From Apostichopus japonicus (taxonomy: Eukaryota; Echinodermata; Holothuroidea; Aspidochirotida; Stichopodidae), in assembly GCF_037975245.1 (NCBI RefSeq), contig NC_092569.1, positions 30,508,668 through 30,572,667 on the forward strand: a stretch of 64,000 bases of DNA. The letters are read 5' to 3'. The notes under the pieces were generated by a model that searched no databases, was not told where the DNA came from, and saw nothing but the letters and a program-made list of their open reading frames with translations. The stretch's first letter is position 1, and each line of letters begins with the position of its first letter. Made by a program: the position numbers and the translations under genes. Shown piece by piece: positions 1-11,800 of the stretch.

Positions 1-170
1 TGAATAGGTATATCCGTATGGTTCCATGATAGCATCTGCAAACTCTTCCTGCATACATTTGACTTGCTCTGGATGCATCTGTTTTGCCAAATTTGAGACT
101 TGGATTTTGTCTCTAGGGCTTTTAAATAACACGATGTAATGTGTGATATTACTCGTTTTCTTTGCCAGTT
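1..170 (-). pseudogene. Fragment of an unidentified coding sequence (A copy), cut by window edge
   Basis: The minus strand reads a degraded version of the peptide at 21500-21740 (QMHPEQVKCMQEEFADA is still legible) with disruptions. It lies downstream of gene A just as the other copy lies downstream of B. Probably an old transposon-type reading frame; the product is not identified. Confidence 0.35.
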
Positions 171-2228
171 AAATAAAAATTGTGATATAGCTCATGAAAA
201 TATTTGATATGATCATCTTTCTATTAACATCATATCTCTATGATAATTTCGTTTTGGAAAACCAATCATTTATGCGTTGATCGTTCCATTTGATATCATG
301 ATATGGTATAAAATAATCAACTTTTGTAAAATAGGTCAAGATTTTCCTCCAATTCCGACCGGGAGACCCTCAACAAAATGATTTTAGAGAGGACCACAGA
401 CAGCTCCATAACAGCTGGCTGGTATTCCCCATAGCAATGAACAACCCTCTATATTGGCGTATATTGGTACCTCCGGATATCTTGAGAGAAATGAATCCGT
501 TTTCAAATATCACCTTAATTATAAAGAAAAAATGTATCGACTATGAAAAGGACAATATACGCAATTGTCTCATGAGAGCTACCGTCATTTTAGCTTACGA
601 ATAATTGAATCCTGATTACCACGCACACGTCTTATTAAAATGATTCTGGCAATATGAAATGCGAGAAATAAGACATCCAAAGGAGTAAAAAAAAAAATAT
701 TTGCTCAACTCTAACGAAAATTGCCACCCGATTACTTTCCGGTTCTTCTTTTATTTAATTGTTTTGTATTGATGACGGTTCCAGTAAAGAGGTCTAATTG
801 TCTATGAATACCTCAAGAGTTTAACCACTACTATCACAACGTCAACTTCAGCGTATACAAACACGCTCACACTTCTGGTCAGGGCGTGCTCAAATTGCAT
901 TTCAAGACGCACATTACCATTTTACGGAGATTAAAGTGGCTTCAGCTAGCTAGGTCAGGTGTCATATCAACGGCATATAACGGGTAACCTTTGGCGTAGT
1001 CACTACGACTGATCTGATTGCCTTTGTCACTGGACATACTATTTAATCCCGAATACAGGAAAAGACGTAGCGATCATCCGTAAAATTAGGGCGTAACGGT
1101 TCCAAGTTATCTGTTCACCGTCGACGTTTAACGTTTACAAAGAATGTTAGGTCCATGAAGTTGAATGGTGCGAAGGCGTTGCATCCATAGTCTCTCTCTC
1201 TATATTTCAGCCGATTTGAAGTTGAATTACTACCGAAGCATTATACATGTATATACATCACCAAGTACTTGTGAATGATAACAATTCTGTCAATACGAAC
1301 CAGCAATTATCTGACGGTATGGATGAGGATAATACTTCAGTTTATTGATCTCTTTCTTCATTTAAAATAGTTGTTCAAGGTTATTGGATATTGCTTGAAC
1401 ATATTAAGGGAAAAGCAACCATAGATCATTTAAAATATCCATTTCTTTTCGTTGTAGTAATTGGCATCCATAAATGAACACAAAGCTATGGTATTTCAGA
1501 AATATCCGAGTCATATTGTCACTGGTGTAGGTGCTGGAAAGAGCGGATGAGCTGCTGTCAGTGAAAAAATATAGACATTAGGGCCTTTGTTATAATCTTT
1601 CCACTCTTTAAACTTTGTTTATTTGATGTTTTCTAACAATTGCTTCTTATATTTATAAAGACCGCACTTTTACATTTTTCTATTCGTTATGTCATTTCGA
1701 TATCAAGGTAATTTAGATATTTCCTTGTGTTCTTATGTTACTCATCTCGTCTGGCTTGTGGTTTTGCCCTCTTTACGAACTATCCGCAAGGTCGCAAATA
1801 GTGCGACAACTTATTTCCTGTGACGTGAAAGAAAAAAAAACTAAGGATCTAATGTTTACAAAAGGGCCGACAAAGGACCACTTTCCATAAATTAAAGTGT
1901 ACCTTTTGTCACTTTGAAAAAAACGTGTTTGTTATTGTTGTCATCTTAACGAAAAACAACGCAAGTTCTTTGAATAATCAACAAGACTCCATTATCTGTT
2001 ATTGAATACCAGGGATGTGGATTCGGGATACATAGGCCACTGTCATCCCGTGCCCCCCCCCCCTCCCCACTTATGCCCTCCTATTTCTGTGAAATTCTTG
2101 AAAATGACACTCTTCTTTGAATTTGTAAGTCTCAAGGGGATTCATGTCGGAATATCACTTTTATGTGTAATATTTCAAACATAGCAGTACGCGTTATACA
2201 CGTGCTGGGGTTAGTGGGGATGATAACG
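171..2228. other. Downstream flank of gene A, duplicated at 21.7-22.8 kb
   Basis: No gene seen. Positions to about 1,020 and 1,855-2,080 match 21,750-22,800 closely; the part at 1,430-1,640 also matches 42,040-42,240 downstream of C. This defines the duplicated block around each gene. Confidence 0.6.
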
Positions 2229-4420
2229 TCAGGGGCGTATCCAGGAATTTCTAGCCCGGGGGGCGAGAATTACTATCTAAGCGGAGCGCCACCATCGGTT
2301 GGCGCGCAGCGTACAAGAAAATTTCTGGTTTTGATACCCCCCCAGATCACCGGAAATGGCACTTCTCGGGCTTGAAATAACCAACAATATGTACACTTTT
2401 TCTTGAGAACCAAGAATTTTCCCCAAAAATATATATTTTTTCATCCATAACCTTTTGAAGATTGTCACCAGTCACACATCATGGTCGACCTCATCGCATC
2501 TCCTGTGGATCATTGCATTTTGTAGGTGATTCTACGTTGCGACCCACAATACCCGTAAGACCCACAATAAAGGTTTTAAGCACATTATTCGTTCAGAATT
2601 TGAAAATTCACAATTCTCGTGAATAAATTCACTTCAAAACATACCCATAACGTGGCACAAAATTTCATCTATGGACAACCAATATAGAAAATCCTCCTTC
2701 AACCCCTAACAGACCGGTCAAAATTGCACAAGTAGAATGAGGTATGATGAAGAATGGTGGTCATGGAATTTCGAAAATTCAGACACATTTACTTTATTGG
2801 TGTACAAATATTAAAACCTCTTATAACGGCTACTATAAAACTTCGTTGAAGGAAATACCAGATATTTCCGAAACCGAACACTATACACATCTACAGTTTG
2901 GAGGCTGTTCATCCCGGAACGCGATCTCCATGCTCACTGATATGATGTGATATCTACTGTTTGCGAATAATCGAAATAAGACTGAAATAAGTAACTTTTA
3001 TCTGTTTATTTTGCAATGCTCTACCAGTGGCGTAAGTTCGCGTAACGATGAGCCTGGGGAGGGTCTCCTGGCCCAAAGGGCCCCCTACCAGGAGGTCCAA
3101 GCAAGGGAGTCCGCTGAAATGTTTACAAGGGGAGGGGGCTCAGTAGGTCATATAGGTGTAACACACCACTTGAGACTATCTGAGCGGAGCGCCACCATCG
3201 GTTGGCGCAGATCGTACGACGATTTTTTTCGCCAAAAATTACGCCTAGATCGTCGGAAAAGACACTTCCCGTTCAAGTTGCATTTACACATCGGTTGTTT
3301 TGAGATATCATGTCTTAGGATTTTGACTTCCAATCATTTCAGTAGTTCATTATGGGTCCGTATGCAATGAACATAACTAGAGAACTGTTGGTTGGGGAAA
3401 TCATTGAAAATGTCAAATGCTTAACTTGTTTTTTTAATTTTTGATTTTCCAGGAGGGGGCGGGCAAGTGCCCCCCCCCCCCCTTCTGTATGGAGTATAAT
3501 GGAGACTACTGTACAAATATAGTAATCAAACCTAAGCATAGGCCTAATTTCGGCTGAAACTTGTCTCCATCTAAGCCTAATTTCCTGTTCTTTTTTACTT
3601 ACCAGATACACCGAAGGCATCTTAAGTCTTACCTTTTATTATTATATTTATATGAAATCCCTGCCTTCTTTTTCAAATGAACGCAGTTTCAAGTCTGTTG
3701 GGTGTTGGGTTACTGTTTTAGAATTTTTTCAAAAAATCATATGTCCCGATGTTTTACTCAGTACAACATTGGCTGGAATTGGATTTTAAATTATATACTT
3801 TGCTTTCATTATAATAATAAATAACACAACTAGCTCGATACAAACATTAATACTTAATGAGCCCATGATCATGATGCCCGTATTCCGTATCACGTGAAAA
3901 TATGTTTATTGTCTTGTTCAGTCTTGCATGAGTTTATCTTTCCCAGTAAAACGGGCCCTCCCTATCCAAAGAGGTGACCTTTTTCTGTGCATCAGTATAG
4001 CGGGGCCCCCTTTTGGTCGGGGCCACCGGCTCAGCATGGTCCGAGCCCATAGGAGTTACGCTACTTTGCCCCACATTCTTTTCATTTCGAAAGACGCACA
4101 GTTTCAAGTTCATTACACACTGAAGGCTTCGATTCTCTATCTGCCTTCAGTATAGGGAAGATCTTGGGATTTTCATCCCTAGATATCACTAGATATTGCA
4201 AGATATCCATACAGTACAGTGCTCTTGGGATTTCTTGGCTTTTATTCCCCTTTTTCTCTCATTCTTCTTTTTCTTTTCCCTTCCTTCCTCTCCTTCCTCC
4301 TCTTCCTTCTCTTTTTTCCCTTTTTTCTTCTCTTTTTTTTCTCTCCTCTTTTTCTTACCCGGGGGGCACGCGCCCCCAACACCCCCCTGGATACGCGCCT
4401 GCAGGTGGTATATCGCACTT
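2229..4420. mobile_element. Composite repeat with inverted ends, absent beside B and C
   Basis: Near 2,231 the sequence reads CAGGGGCGTATCCAGG; near 4,387-4,403 the reverse complement of CAGGCGCGTATCCAGG occurs, giving terminal inverted repeats. Inside, a motif starting GCGGAGCGCCACCATCGG occurs twice (about 2,280 and 3,183), and there are poly-C/G tracts near 3,470 and 4,360. Flanks in C are continuous in order (2,125 and 4,423 of A correspond to about 47,570 and 47,695). No transposase was found; nonautonomous and possibly nested. Confidence 0.5.
4240..4355 (+). repeat. Polypyrimidine tract
   Basis: About 115 nt of almost pure C/T, giving spurious Phe/Leu/Ser-rich frames; part of the composite element at 2.2-4.4 kb. 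Confidence 0.8.
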
Positions 4421-4971
4421 AACTAGGAATTCGGAGAACGATCATTTCTTTAGTCGGGACAATCAAGCAGATGACCAAATGAACAAGCACTACATCATAT
4501 TCTTCCATGGAGATGAGTGGGATAGAAAGAAAGATTTGCAGATTACTGGAAAGTGAGTGAGTCTCGTTGAATACATACCTTTGGCAAATATCTTATTAAA
4601 GGAGTCTCCCAGAACCCTGGTTATATATGATCAACTTCGTGTGCATATAAACGCTTCTTTCATTATCGAAAGCAAATGTATCATCTAATTTTGTCAATAT
4701 AAGGATATTGATTCATGAATAAGAGGGCACATATTCTGGTGATTTCGGTTGGTTGTGTTCTTTCTGCATAAACTAGTGCGCTTTACTCTGGCAGTAGAAC
4801 TGTTCTCTCAAACATATTACATAAACAACCCAGAAAGTAAATCGAAACGTATAAGATAACGTTCATAGTAAGACGATGTCATAACATTGTCACTTGTGTT
4901 TATTCAATATAATCGCAACTTTTGGAAAGGAATATTACTGGTCAGTATACTGATGTATTTTTTTAATATAT

Positions 4972-4977
4972 TTTATT
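4972..4977 (-). promoter_or_regulatory. Likely poly(A) signal of gene A
   Basis: AATAAA on the minus strand, about 336 nt after the stop. It is conserved at the equivalent place in B (23108-23113) within a conserved 3' flank. Confidence 0.5.
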
Positions 4978-5312
4978 TGCATCACTTCTTAGTATTCTCA
5001 GTGACATCAATACTAATAACATTTAAGAAAAATCGAATTCAATACCATTTTTGAAAACTCTGGACAAATTATCGAATGCCATCGAGTTTCCTGTGATTGT
5101 TGTACCCCTCTTAAATTGTTTTACCGTCGTTTGATAGTTTGACCCATTACATAGTATTGCTTTGGCTAACTAGTGTCTCTTTCCTTCACTTCCATCCTTT
5201 AAATATGCAAACTTCCACCAGCTTCGATATGTACTTCCTTGTTTAATATATGCTATTATATCGCCAACCGTTTCCTGTCCTTGTAACCTTAAATTCAAAT
5301 CCACTACTTTGA

Positions 5313-5803
5313 TCATTGACTTGGCCGTATTTTCATTGTTGTTGCTGTTATACCGCAATCAGAACCCTGAAGATTCGTCCAGAAGATACCGCGGTTATCG
5401 TTGTACGAGTAGTCACCATTCAGATTGGAGTAGCCACATGAATAGAAAGTTGTCGCATAGGCCTGGTTTTTGTTTCGGCAGCATTTATAAGGGTAATTAC
5501 CACTACAGCTATCACAATTTGTGCATTTATGTTCACGGCGATAATCGTATTCATGACAAAAGCAATAATTATGCAGACAATAATATTGAAAATAATAACA
5601 ATAACAGTCAGAGTACTCGTATCCACCTGTAGCTACGCGGTTGCTGAATGAGTAGCAGTGGTTGGAAGAGCCCGTGCTTCTATCGTATGCATACCACCAG
5701 CCACCTTGGTGTTTTTCTGCACAGTCGAAGGTACTCGATCCATCGTTGTCTTGATCGTGCGTACTAAATCGATACCCTGAATTTGCTCCCATAGCATTGT
5801 TAC
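5313..5803 (-). CDS. Gene A exon 8: FReD 2 C-terminus with Cys/Tyr-rich insert
   Basis: 491 nt ending in TGA. Order: FSTHDQDNDGS (calcium site, about 452-462), DCA (Cys467), GGWWY (473-477), then 84 residues (478-561) with 11 cysteines and many tyrosines, then CGYSNLNG (Cys562), GIFW and MKIRPSQ. In ordinary FReDs only a few residues separate GGWWY from the NLNG cysteine. B keeps the frame open through an insert of different length, which supports coding. Confidence 0.87.
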
Positions 5804-8800
5804 CTGGAAGGAAATTAGCAAATACTGAATGAAGGTATTTTCTTGTAAAATACGAAGTTTTTTCCTTTTATATATACTGGACACTATTAAGTCACTTTAG
5901 GTTCGTTTGCTATAGTTGTAGGTTATAATTGCGTTGGTTATTTTGTTCGTTTAAGTTGGGCTTACGTTATATTTTTGTGGTTTCATATACGAGTGCTAAA
6001 TTATCGTAAGGGAGTTTACAATATTGAACAAAGGAGTCAAGTTTGCGATTTTTTATTGGAACGATTCCAATTCTGTAAATTCGTCTGGGACCTCATTTGA
6101 GAACATCGTTAATTATAACAATATTTTTCTCAATGCCAGTATTGTATTTATATCATTGTTTTGTTTCCTTTGACAAATATTAATTATTAAAATAGTAGTG
6201 AGTGACAGATTAGCAGAAATGTAATCGGTGCCTTTTTTTGAAGATTAACTTTTAGCATTTTGTAAAATATATAGTGTTGACTGTTCAATATATGCTAGGC
6301 GCTCAAATAAAAGGGAAGTTAATAAAGTTTTTGGTTGTATCATTCATGGCATCATCTACTCTCGTGATAACGTTTTAATTTCCATACTGACAGATTTCTT
6401 CCATTTGATATCGACGAGCTAATAGTTTACAATATGATTATACATTTCTAACGATAAGAAATACGGCAAGTAATGCTCTTTAAGAATGTAACACATACAA
6501 TTCGTCTCGAATGATCTCTTTAAAAAACTGTCCGAATTATTTGGATACTTTTGATGTTATTATTGCAATATCATTGGCCTCTCAATCAATGTAATGAACA
6601 AATAATGCATGGTCAAATGAAACTTAATTTTCTTTGTTTGGAAATGATAAAGTCGTTCTTAAAAAAGAATAATTGAATTTAAACTTTAATAACATATTTC
6701 AATCACAAAGTAAGCTGAAAAGATGCAGCAATCATTAGATTCCTAGACTGGTTATTATTCCTTTACGTTTTAAGCTCGACAAGGTCTGGGTGAAATTTGC
6801 GAGCAAGCAGACGCTACTAACTATATAAGAGTGGTTGATATAATATATTATGATGTTAAAACCATATATACTTTCACCAACACGTGCTAAAGTGCAAAAC
6901 AACGTGTAATGAGCAATGCGCACGGGAATCTATGCTCAACGTCTAATACAGTTCTACATTAGTACAAACACTAGATTTATAACATGACTTTGAGCATATG
7001 TACGAGTACAAATCAAAGACTGTGATTACGACTACAGGTAGTTATGTTATAAGAATATTATGTAATAACTGCGTGTGATTACGTATGCGTATGATTGACA
7101 TTTGTGATTGCGTATGATTGCATATGATTGACTGCGTATGATTGACATTAAGCAAAATACATACCAGCATTTCCACTGTAGCCATCCAAAGACAGTTGGT
7201 ATTTATCTCTCTCGTTACTGATACTGAAAGATGAATAACGGCTGTGGTATGTTGATCCTTCCCTGTTTGTCTTTTCTATTAGAAGTTGGTAGTTTATGTC
7301 TGTTTGTTGTGTCAAACTGTATATTTTGTCGTTGCCAATCCAGTGGTCTCCTGTGGGAATTCCAAAACCGTGTTTGTACTCATTCCAGTTTCGATAAAAG
7401 TTGACGGAGCTACTTGTACGTCGTTGCAAAATCTAGAATGAGAATCAAAAAGTTTATCGATTGGATGTGAGTAATATATGAAATATCTCATTTGTACTAC
7501 AGTAATTTAGAGAAATTAACTGGTGAAGGTCAATATCCGATTGGATTAAAGCGATAGGAAGATGGATCAATTTAATCAAATAATTGAATTATTTAATTAA
7601 AATGTTAGTGAGAGAGGTCATGTTATATGAAAAAATTAAAATTTAACATGGTAAAATTCTGTTTTTTCAATAGTTAAAACTTACTGTCCAACCACCACTA
7701 GACATTTCACAATATACTTCAAAACCAGAGCTTTCAGCGGGATAAATGGTATATGCTCCGTTATTTGTTCTGTTAGCTGCGTACAGATCAGAACAATCTA
7801 TCGGTCCACTGCGGGTACATGTAAGACCATCGCCTTCAAACCATTCGTTACAGTAACATCTACGGACATCATTCCGCTCCTCGCAGGTTGCGTCTGCGCT
7901 ACAACTGTAACTCTCACTTGTGAGTACGTTACTGTTGCAAGTTATCCGTAAGGAACAGTTAGAATTAATGTATGATTCACCTTCCTGGAAAAGATAAACG
8001 TTAAACGACATATTCCAGTGAAAATAAAATTAATGTTCATTTAGAACAACGCTTGGTAACGCTCTATTAGTAAAACTGAATTTCTAATACTAAATGGTCG
8101 TGAGCGTTTTAAATGTCTCCTTCTGGGGTTAATTGCTTTGGATGCCTTGTATTTTGCTAGGTCTCAATTAGAAGACTTTTGCAAGAACACGTAAAACCGA
8201 AATGGAAGTGAAAATTAATATCATCAATAATCATGAGAATTAATAACAGATCAAATAAAAAGTAAGGTCAATCAATTGAAGCGTATTGGTAGAGTATTTT
8301 TGATGATATAGATTAAGACTTGTGAACGGCATCAAATAAACTTACTGCTAATACGACGCTGTCCTCTTGGACGTAACAGCCACATTGCTCTTTAGGTATG
8401 CAGCTATCTCCAAGAACCATGTGGTTTTCTGTACAAAGACATCTCTCTGGATCCACTGGATCCGGTATGACACAATCAGTTGGATTCTCACAAGTTCTTT
8501 CACATGTATTATCATAATTATCCTTGTTGGATGAGCACCAGGTGATGGGTAAATCTGGGGAAGTTGAAACCACAGCAAGTTAATCTTAGCTTGAAGTGTT
8601 AACTCACTGTTATGACCATAATTTTTTAGCGAATCGTGTTACCATTGTAATGCTCTGGGCGCTCGGAACATTTGCTGATTGTTAAAATATGATCAAATGT
8701 AAGCCGGATTTTGTATTGTTAAGGCTCATTCAACGTATACTCATTTATGTCACACATTAAAAATAATATTGCATTATCAAGTATTCGACTATGGGAATCA

Positions 8801-11800
8801 ATCAATATAGTTGTGTATGATAATCATTTCCTCCATTTAAACTTTTCTGTAAGCATTTTTAATTTCCGTTTTGACTACAAACATATGAAGAAAATAATTT
8901 AGAACAAGTCTTACCTGTTATTCCTTCGACACCCCCAAGACTTGTTATAGAATAATTCCCCCATTCATCGGCAATGCGAAAGTTGTCGTATGTCAAGGAA
9001 TATGACTGGCCTGCATAATTCTCTAGCTCGATGTGCAGCTGGTACCTCTTTTGGTTTATCAAATGAGCTAACTTTTCATTACCAATCAGAAATTCACTGT
9101 CTAAGAAACCAATTCCGTGTTTGTATTCATACCAGGTTCGATTAAAACCGATGGATCCATCAACACGTCGTTGTATGACCTGAATAGTAAACAAAAAATA
9201 GGTAGACAACTAACGGATAAATTTCATTAACTTATGATCTTAACCTTATAGCCAAAATTTGCTGCTCGCCTAAATTAATACGAATTGGATAGAACACATT
9301 TGTGATGTTGCGTTATATATTATCATAATACATATCTAGATCACTAGCCTAGTTGTGCAGAGATTTTTTTTATTTTTATAATCGTTTACAATTTTAATGT
9401 AATTACTCTGGGTAGTTTTGTTTCCGATATTAGGCTTCAAATATTCATACATCGTACAAGGTATATCATCCGACACACTGTACAACTAAAATTAACTGAA
9501 AATTTGAATGTGTCCTACAAAGTTTGTCTTGGAGAGTAATCTCTGTGATTGTAAGTGTTCATTTCTTGAAATATATTACTTGCTGTCCAACCTCCAGATG
9601 TAGTGTTGTGATCACAATTTGTCTGAAATGGTTCCGGATACTGGTCAGGTTTAATCAGGTACACACCGGATTTGGCGTTGGTAGAAGAGCATTGGTTAAG
9701 TACTTCATGACAATCCCTTGGATACTCCGGAGTTTGGAATAGAAAATACTGCAAGTCTAGCACCACGATAATGTATGAAGAAGAGGAGAACAAATCGTAA
9801 AACTGTTGTAGATACAGTTCCATATGTAAAGAATTATTTAAAGAAAAATATTATATAGGGCTACATCGCAATAGTTTTGTTGGAACTACACAGTAAACCT
9901 GACGTGTTCAGTAATATGAACCATAAGAAAATGCATTCAATCTTGTTCGGCTAGTTTTCATGGAGGCTAATATGAGCAAGTATATTTCATTTGAAATGAG
10001 AATCTAACGCAAAGATCTACCGTGAATCTGTTGCGACATGGTCACAGAAGCAAACATGATTAGTAATGGATTAGTAATGGCTAATCCTCAACATGACGGT
10101 ATGATTTTGCCCTATATTCACCTTACAACAATCTAACGTTCATCAGCACTGACCGGAGATTTGAAAGTGCCAAATTATTGAACGAGCCTACAGTATACAA
10201 AGTTTAAACAAAGTGCGTGTTTTGTCCCTTCTGTTACTGTGATTCTCCTTTTAGCCTCTGAAGAAGATCCTGCTAGGATCGAAACGTCAGGTCAACTTAC
10301 TTTGAACAAATTACTAACTAATATGAATGAATATAATCAGAACTATTTTTTATCGCTTGAAATAAAATTGACTAATGACTTGTATTTCTTTCAGTGTAAC
10401 TATCGCGGAGTATCTACAATTTACCCCAATCAGCGCTAAAACTACTTCAATACACAGTACAAGGAAATTATTGAGAATTGTAAATTATTATTTATCTTAC
10501 AAATTGAAATAGGAGAATGTACAACATATGAAGTACATCTAGATGGTTCCTTTCTTTATTAAACTTTTCCGAATTATGATTTAGATAACAAATTTATGTT
10601 AATTGGTTAGTTTTCGGTAGTTTATATTAACCGTTACCATTACAGAACGAAAACTTACTTGAATTGTTGACTCTTGTGCTTGACGATATCTGATGTAACA
10701 AAATATAAAGGAAATGTACGATTAAGCAAAGTACATTCTAAAGAAACAATATCGAGTTAAGAAGGTTGTACGAAGGTCAATATATCACAAAAAACAGGAC
10801 ATACGCCTATCTATTACACCTTAATTTTAACAGATACTATCATTTTTAGTTTCAATACACAAAACAGAATTGTATAGCCTATTAAAATAACAGCTGATTT
10901 CGCTTTTGATTCAAATAAATGAACTATTTCCAACTTGTCAATTATTATAGAAAAAGATGATTAGAACGGAAAGAAAATTTCACATTCCAAAATCTAAGCA
11001 GTAATATTATGTTTCGCAATCTTAATATTTCTTAAACATTGATTTTACTGTTTATTAGCATAGCTGATATTAAAAGTATTTATTGAATAGCTTTAACTGT
11101 TTGAAAATATGATTGTATGTATGTTTGCATGTCTTCTAATACTTCTTATTTATCATTACTATACATAAAACAATCGTAAGTCACCATACACTAACTTAAT
11201 TAAGAGATCATAACTACGATAAGCAGATGAAAGTAATAATTCCCTGTGCATTATGCTAATCGAAATGTGAATGACATATTATCTGAGAAAGCGAGAAAAA
11301 AAAACCTACAATATATTATTGAAAGAAATTTAAAAGTACAAACATCAGCATTATCTATGGATTATAAACAAATTGAAACCTTACCCACGTCCTTAAAAAA
11401 AAACATGTATCCGACTGTACATTTTTCGCATGATATATATTTTTTTGCAGTAATGAATGTTGTTAATTGCAGATGTGTTGTGAAATATAAGAAAAAAAAT
11501 AGTTGATATCATTAGGCTTTTATCAATATAAAAACCTTGAAGATCGCCAAGGTTGTCTGGAACGCTGCCAGGTTGCATATTATTTACCAAAAGCGGTATT
11601 TTTCATTTTTTTTTTCTTTTTCGCTTACTAAGAACATCTCTTAAAAACGGTGATTTTAAGATTGATGACGTTTTGCAATGTGTTCGTGTCCCTCATACGC
11701 TTCCGTAACCTATTACCAAAAAATGAAAAGGTCTCTATTATGCAGAAACGATGCAATTCAAGAATTCAACGTTTTTTGTTTGGAAATTTAAGTAAAAAAA

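Noticed and set aside
5170-5358. Open frame starting at an ATG that overlaps gene A's stop (CAATGA).
   Set aside because: It lies in the 3' UTR; the B copy stops early after the same start, and FReDs normally end near MKIRP.
5478-5729. The Cys/Tyr-rich segment as an unspliced intron.
   Set aside because: Candidate GTATGC donor and CCAG acceptor are in incompatible phases, and both A and B stay open through it with lengths differing by a multiple of three.
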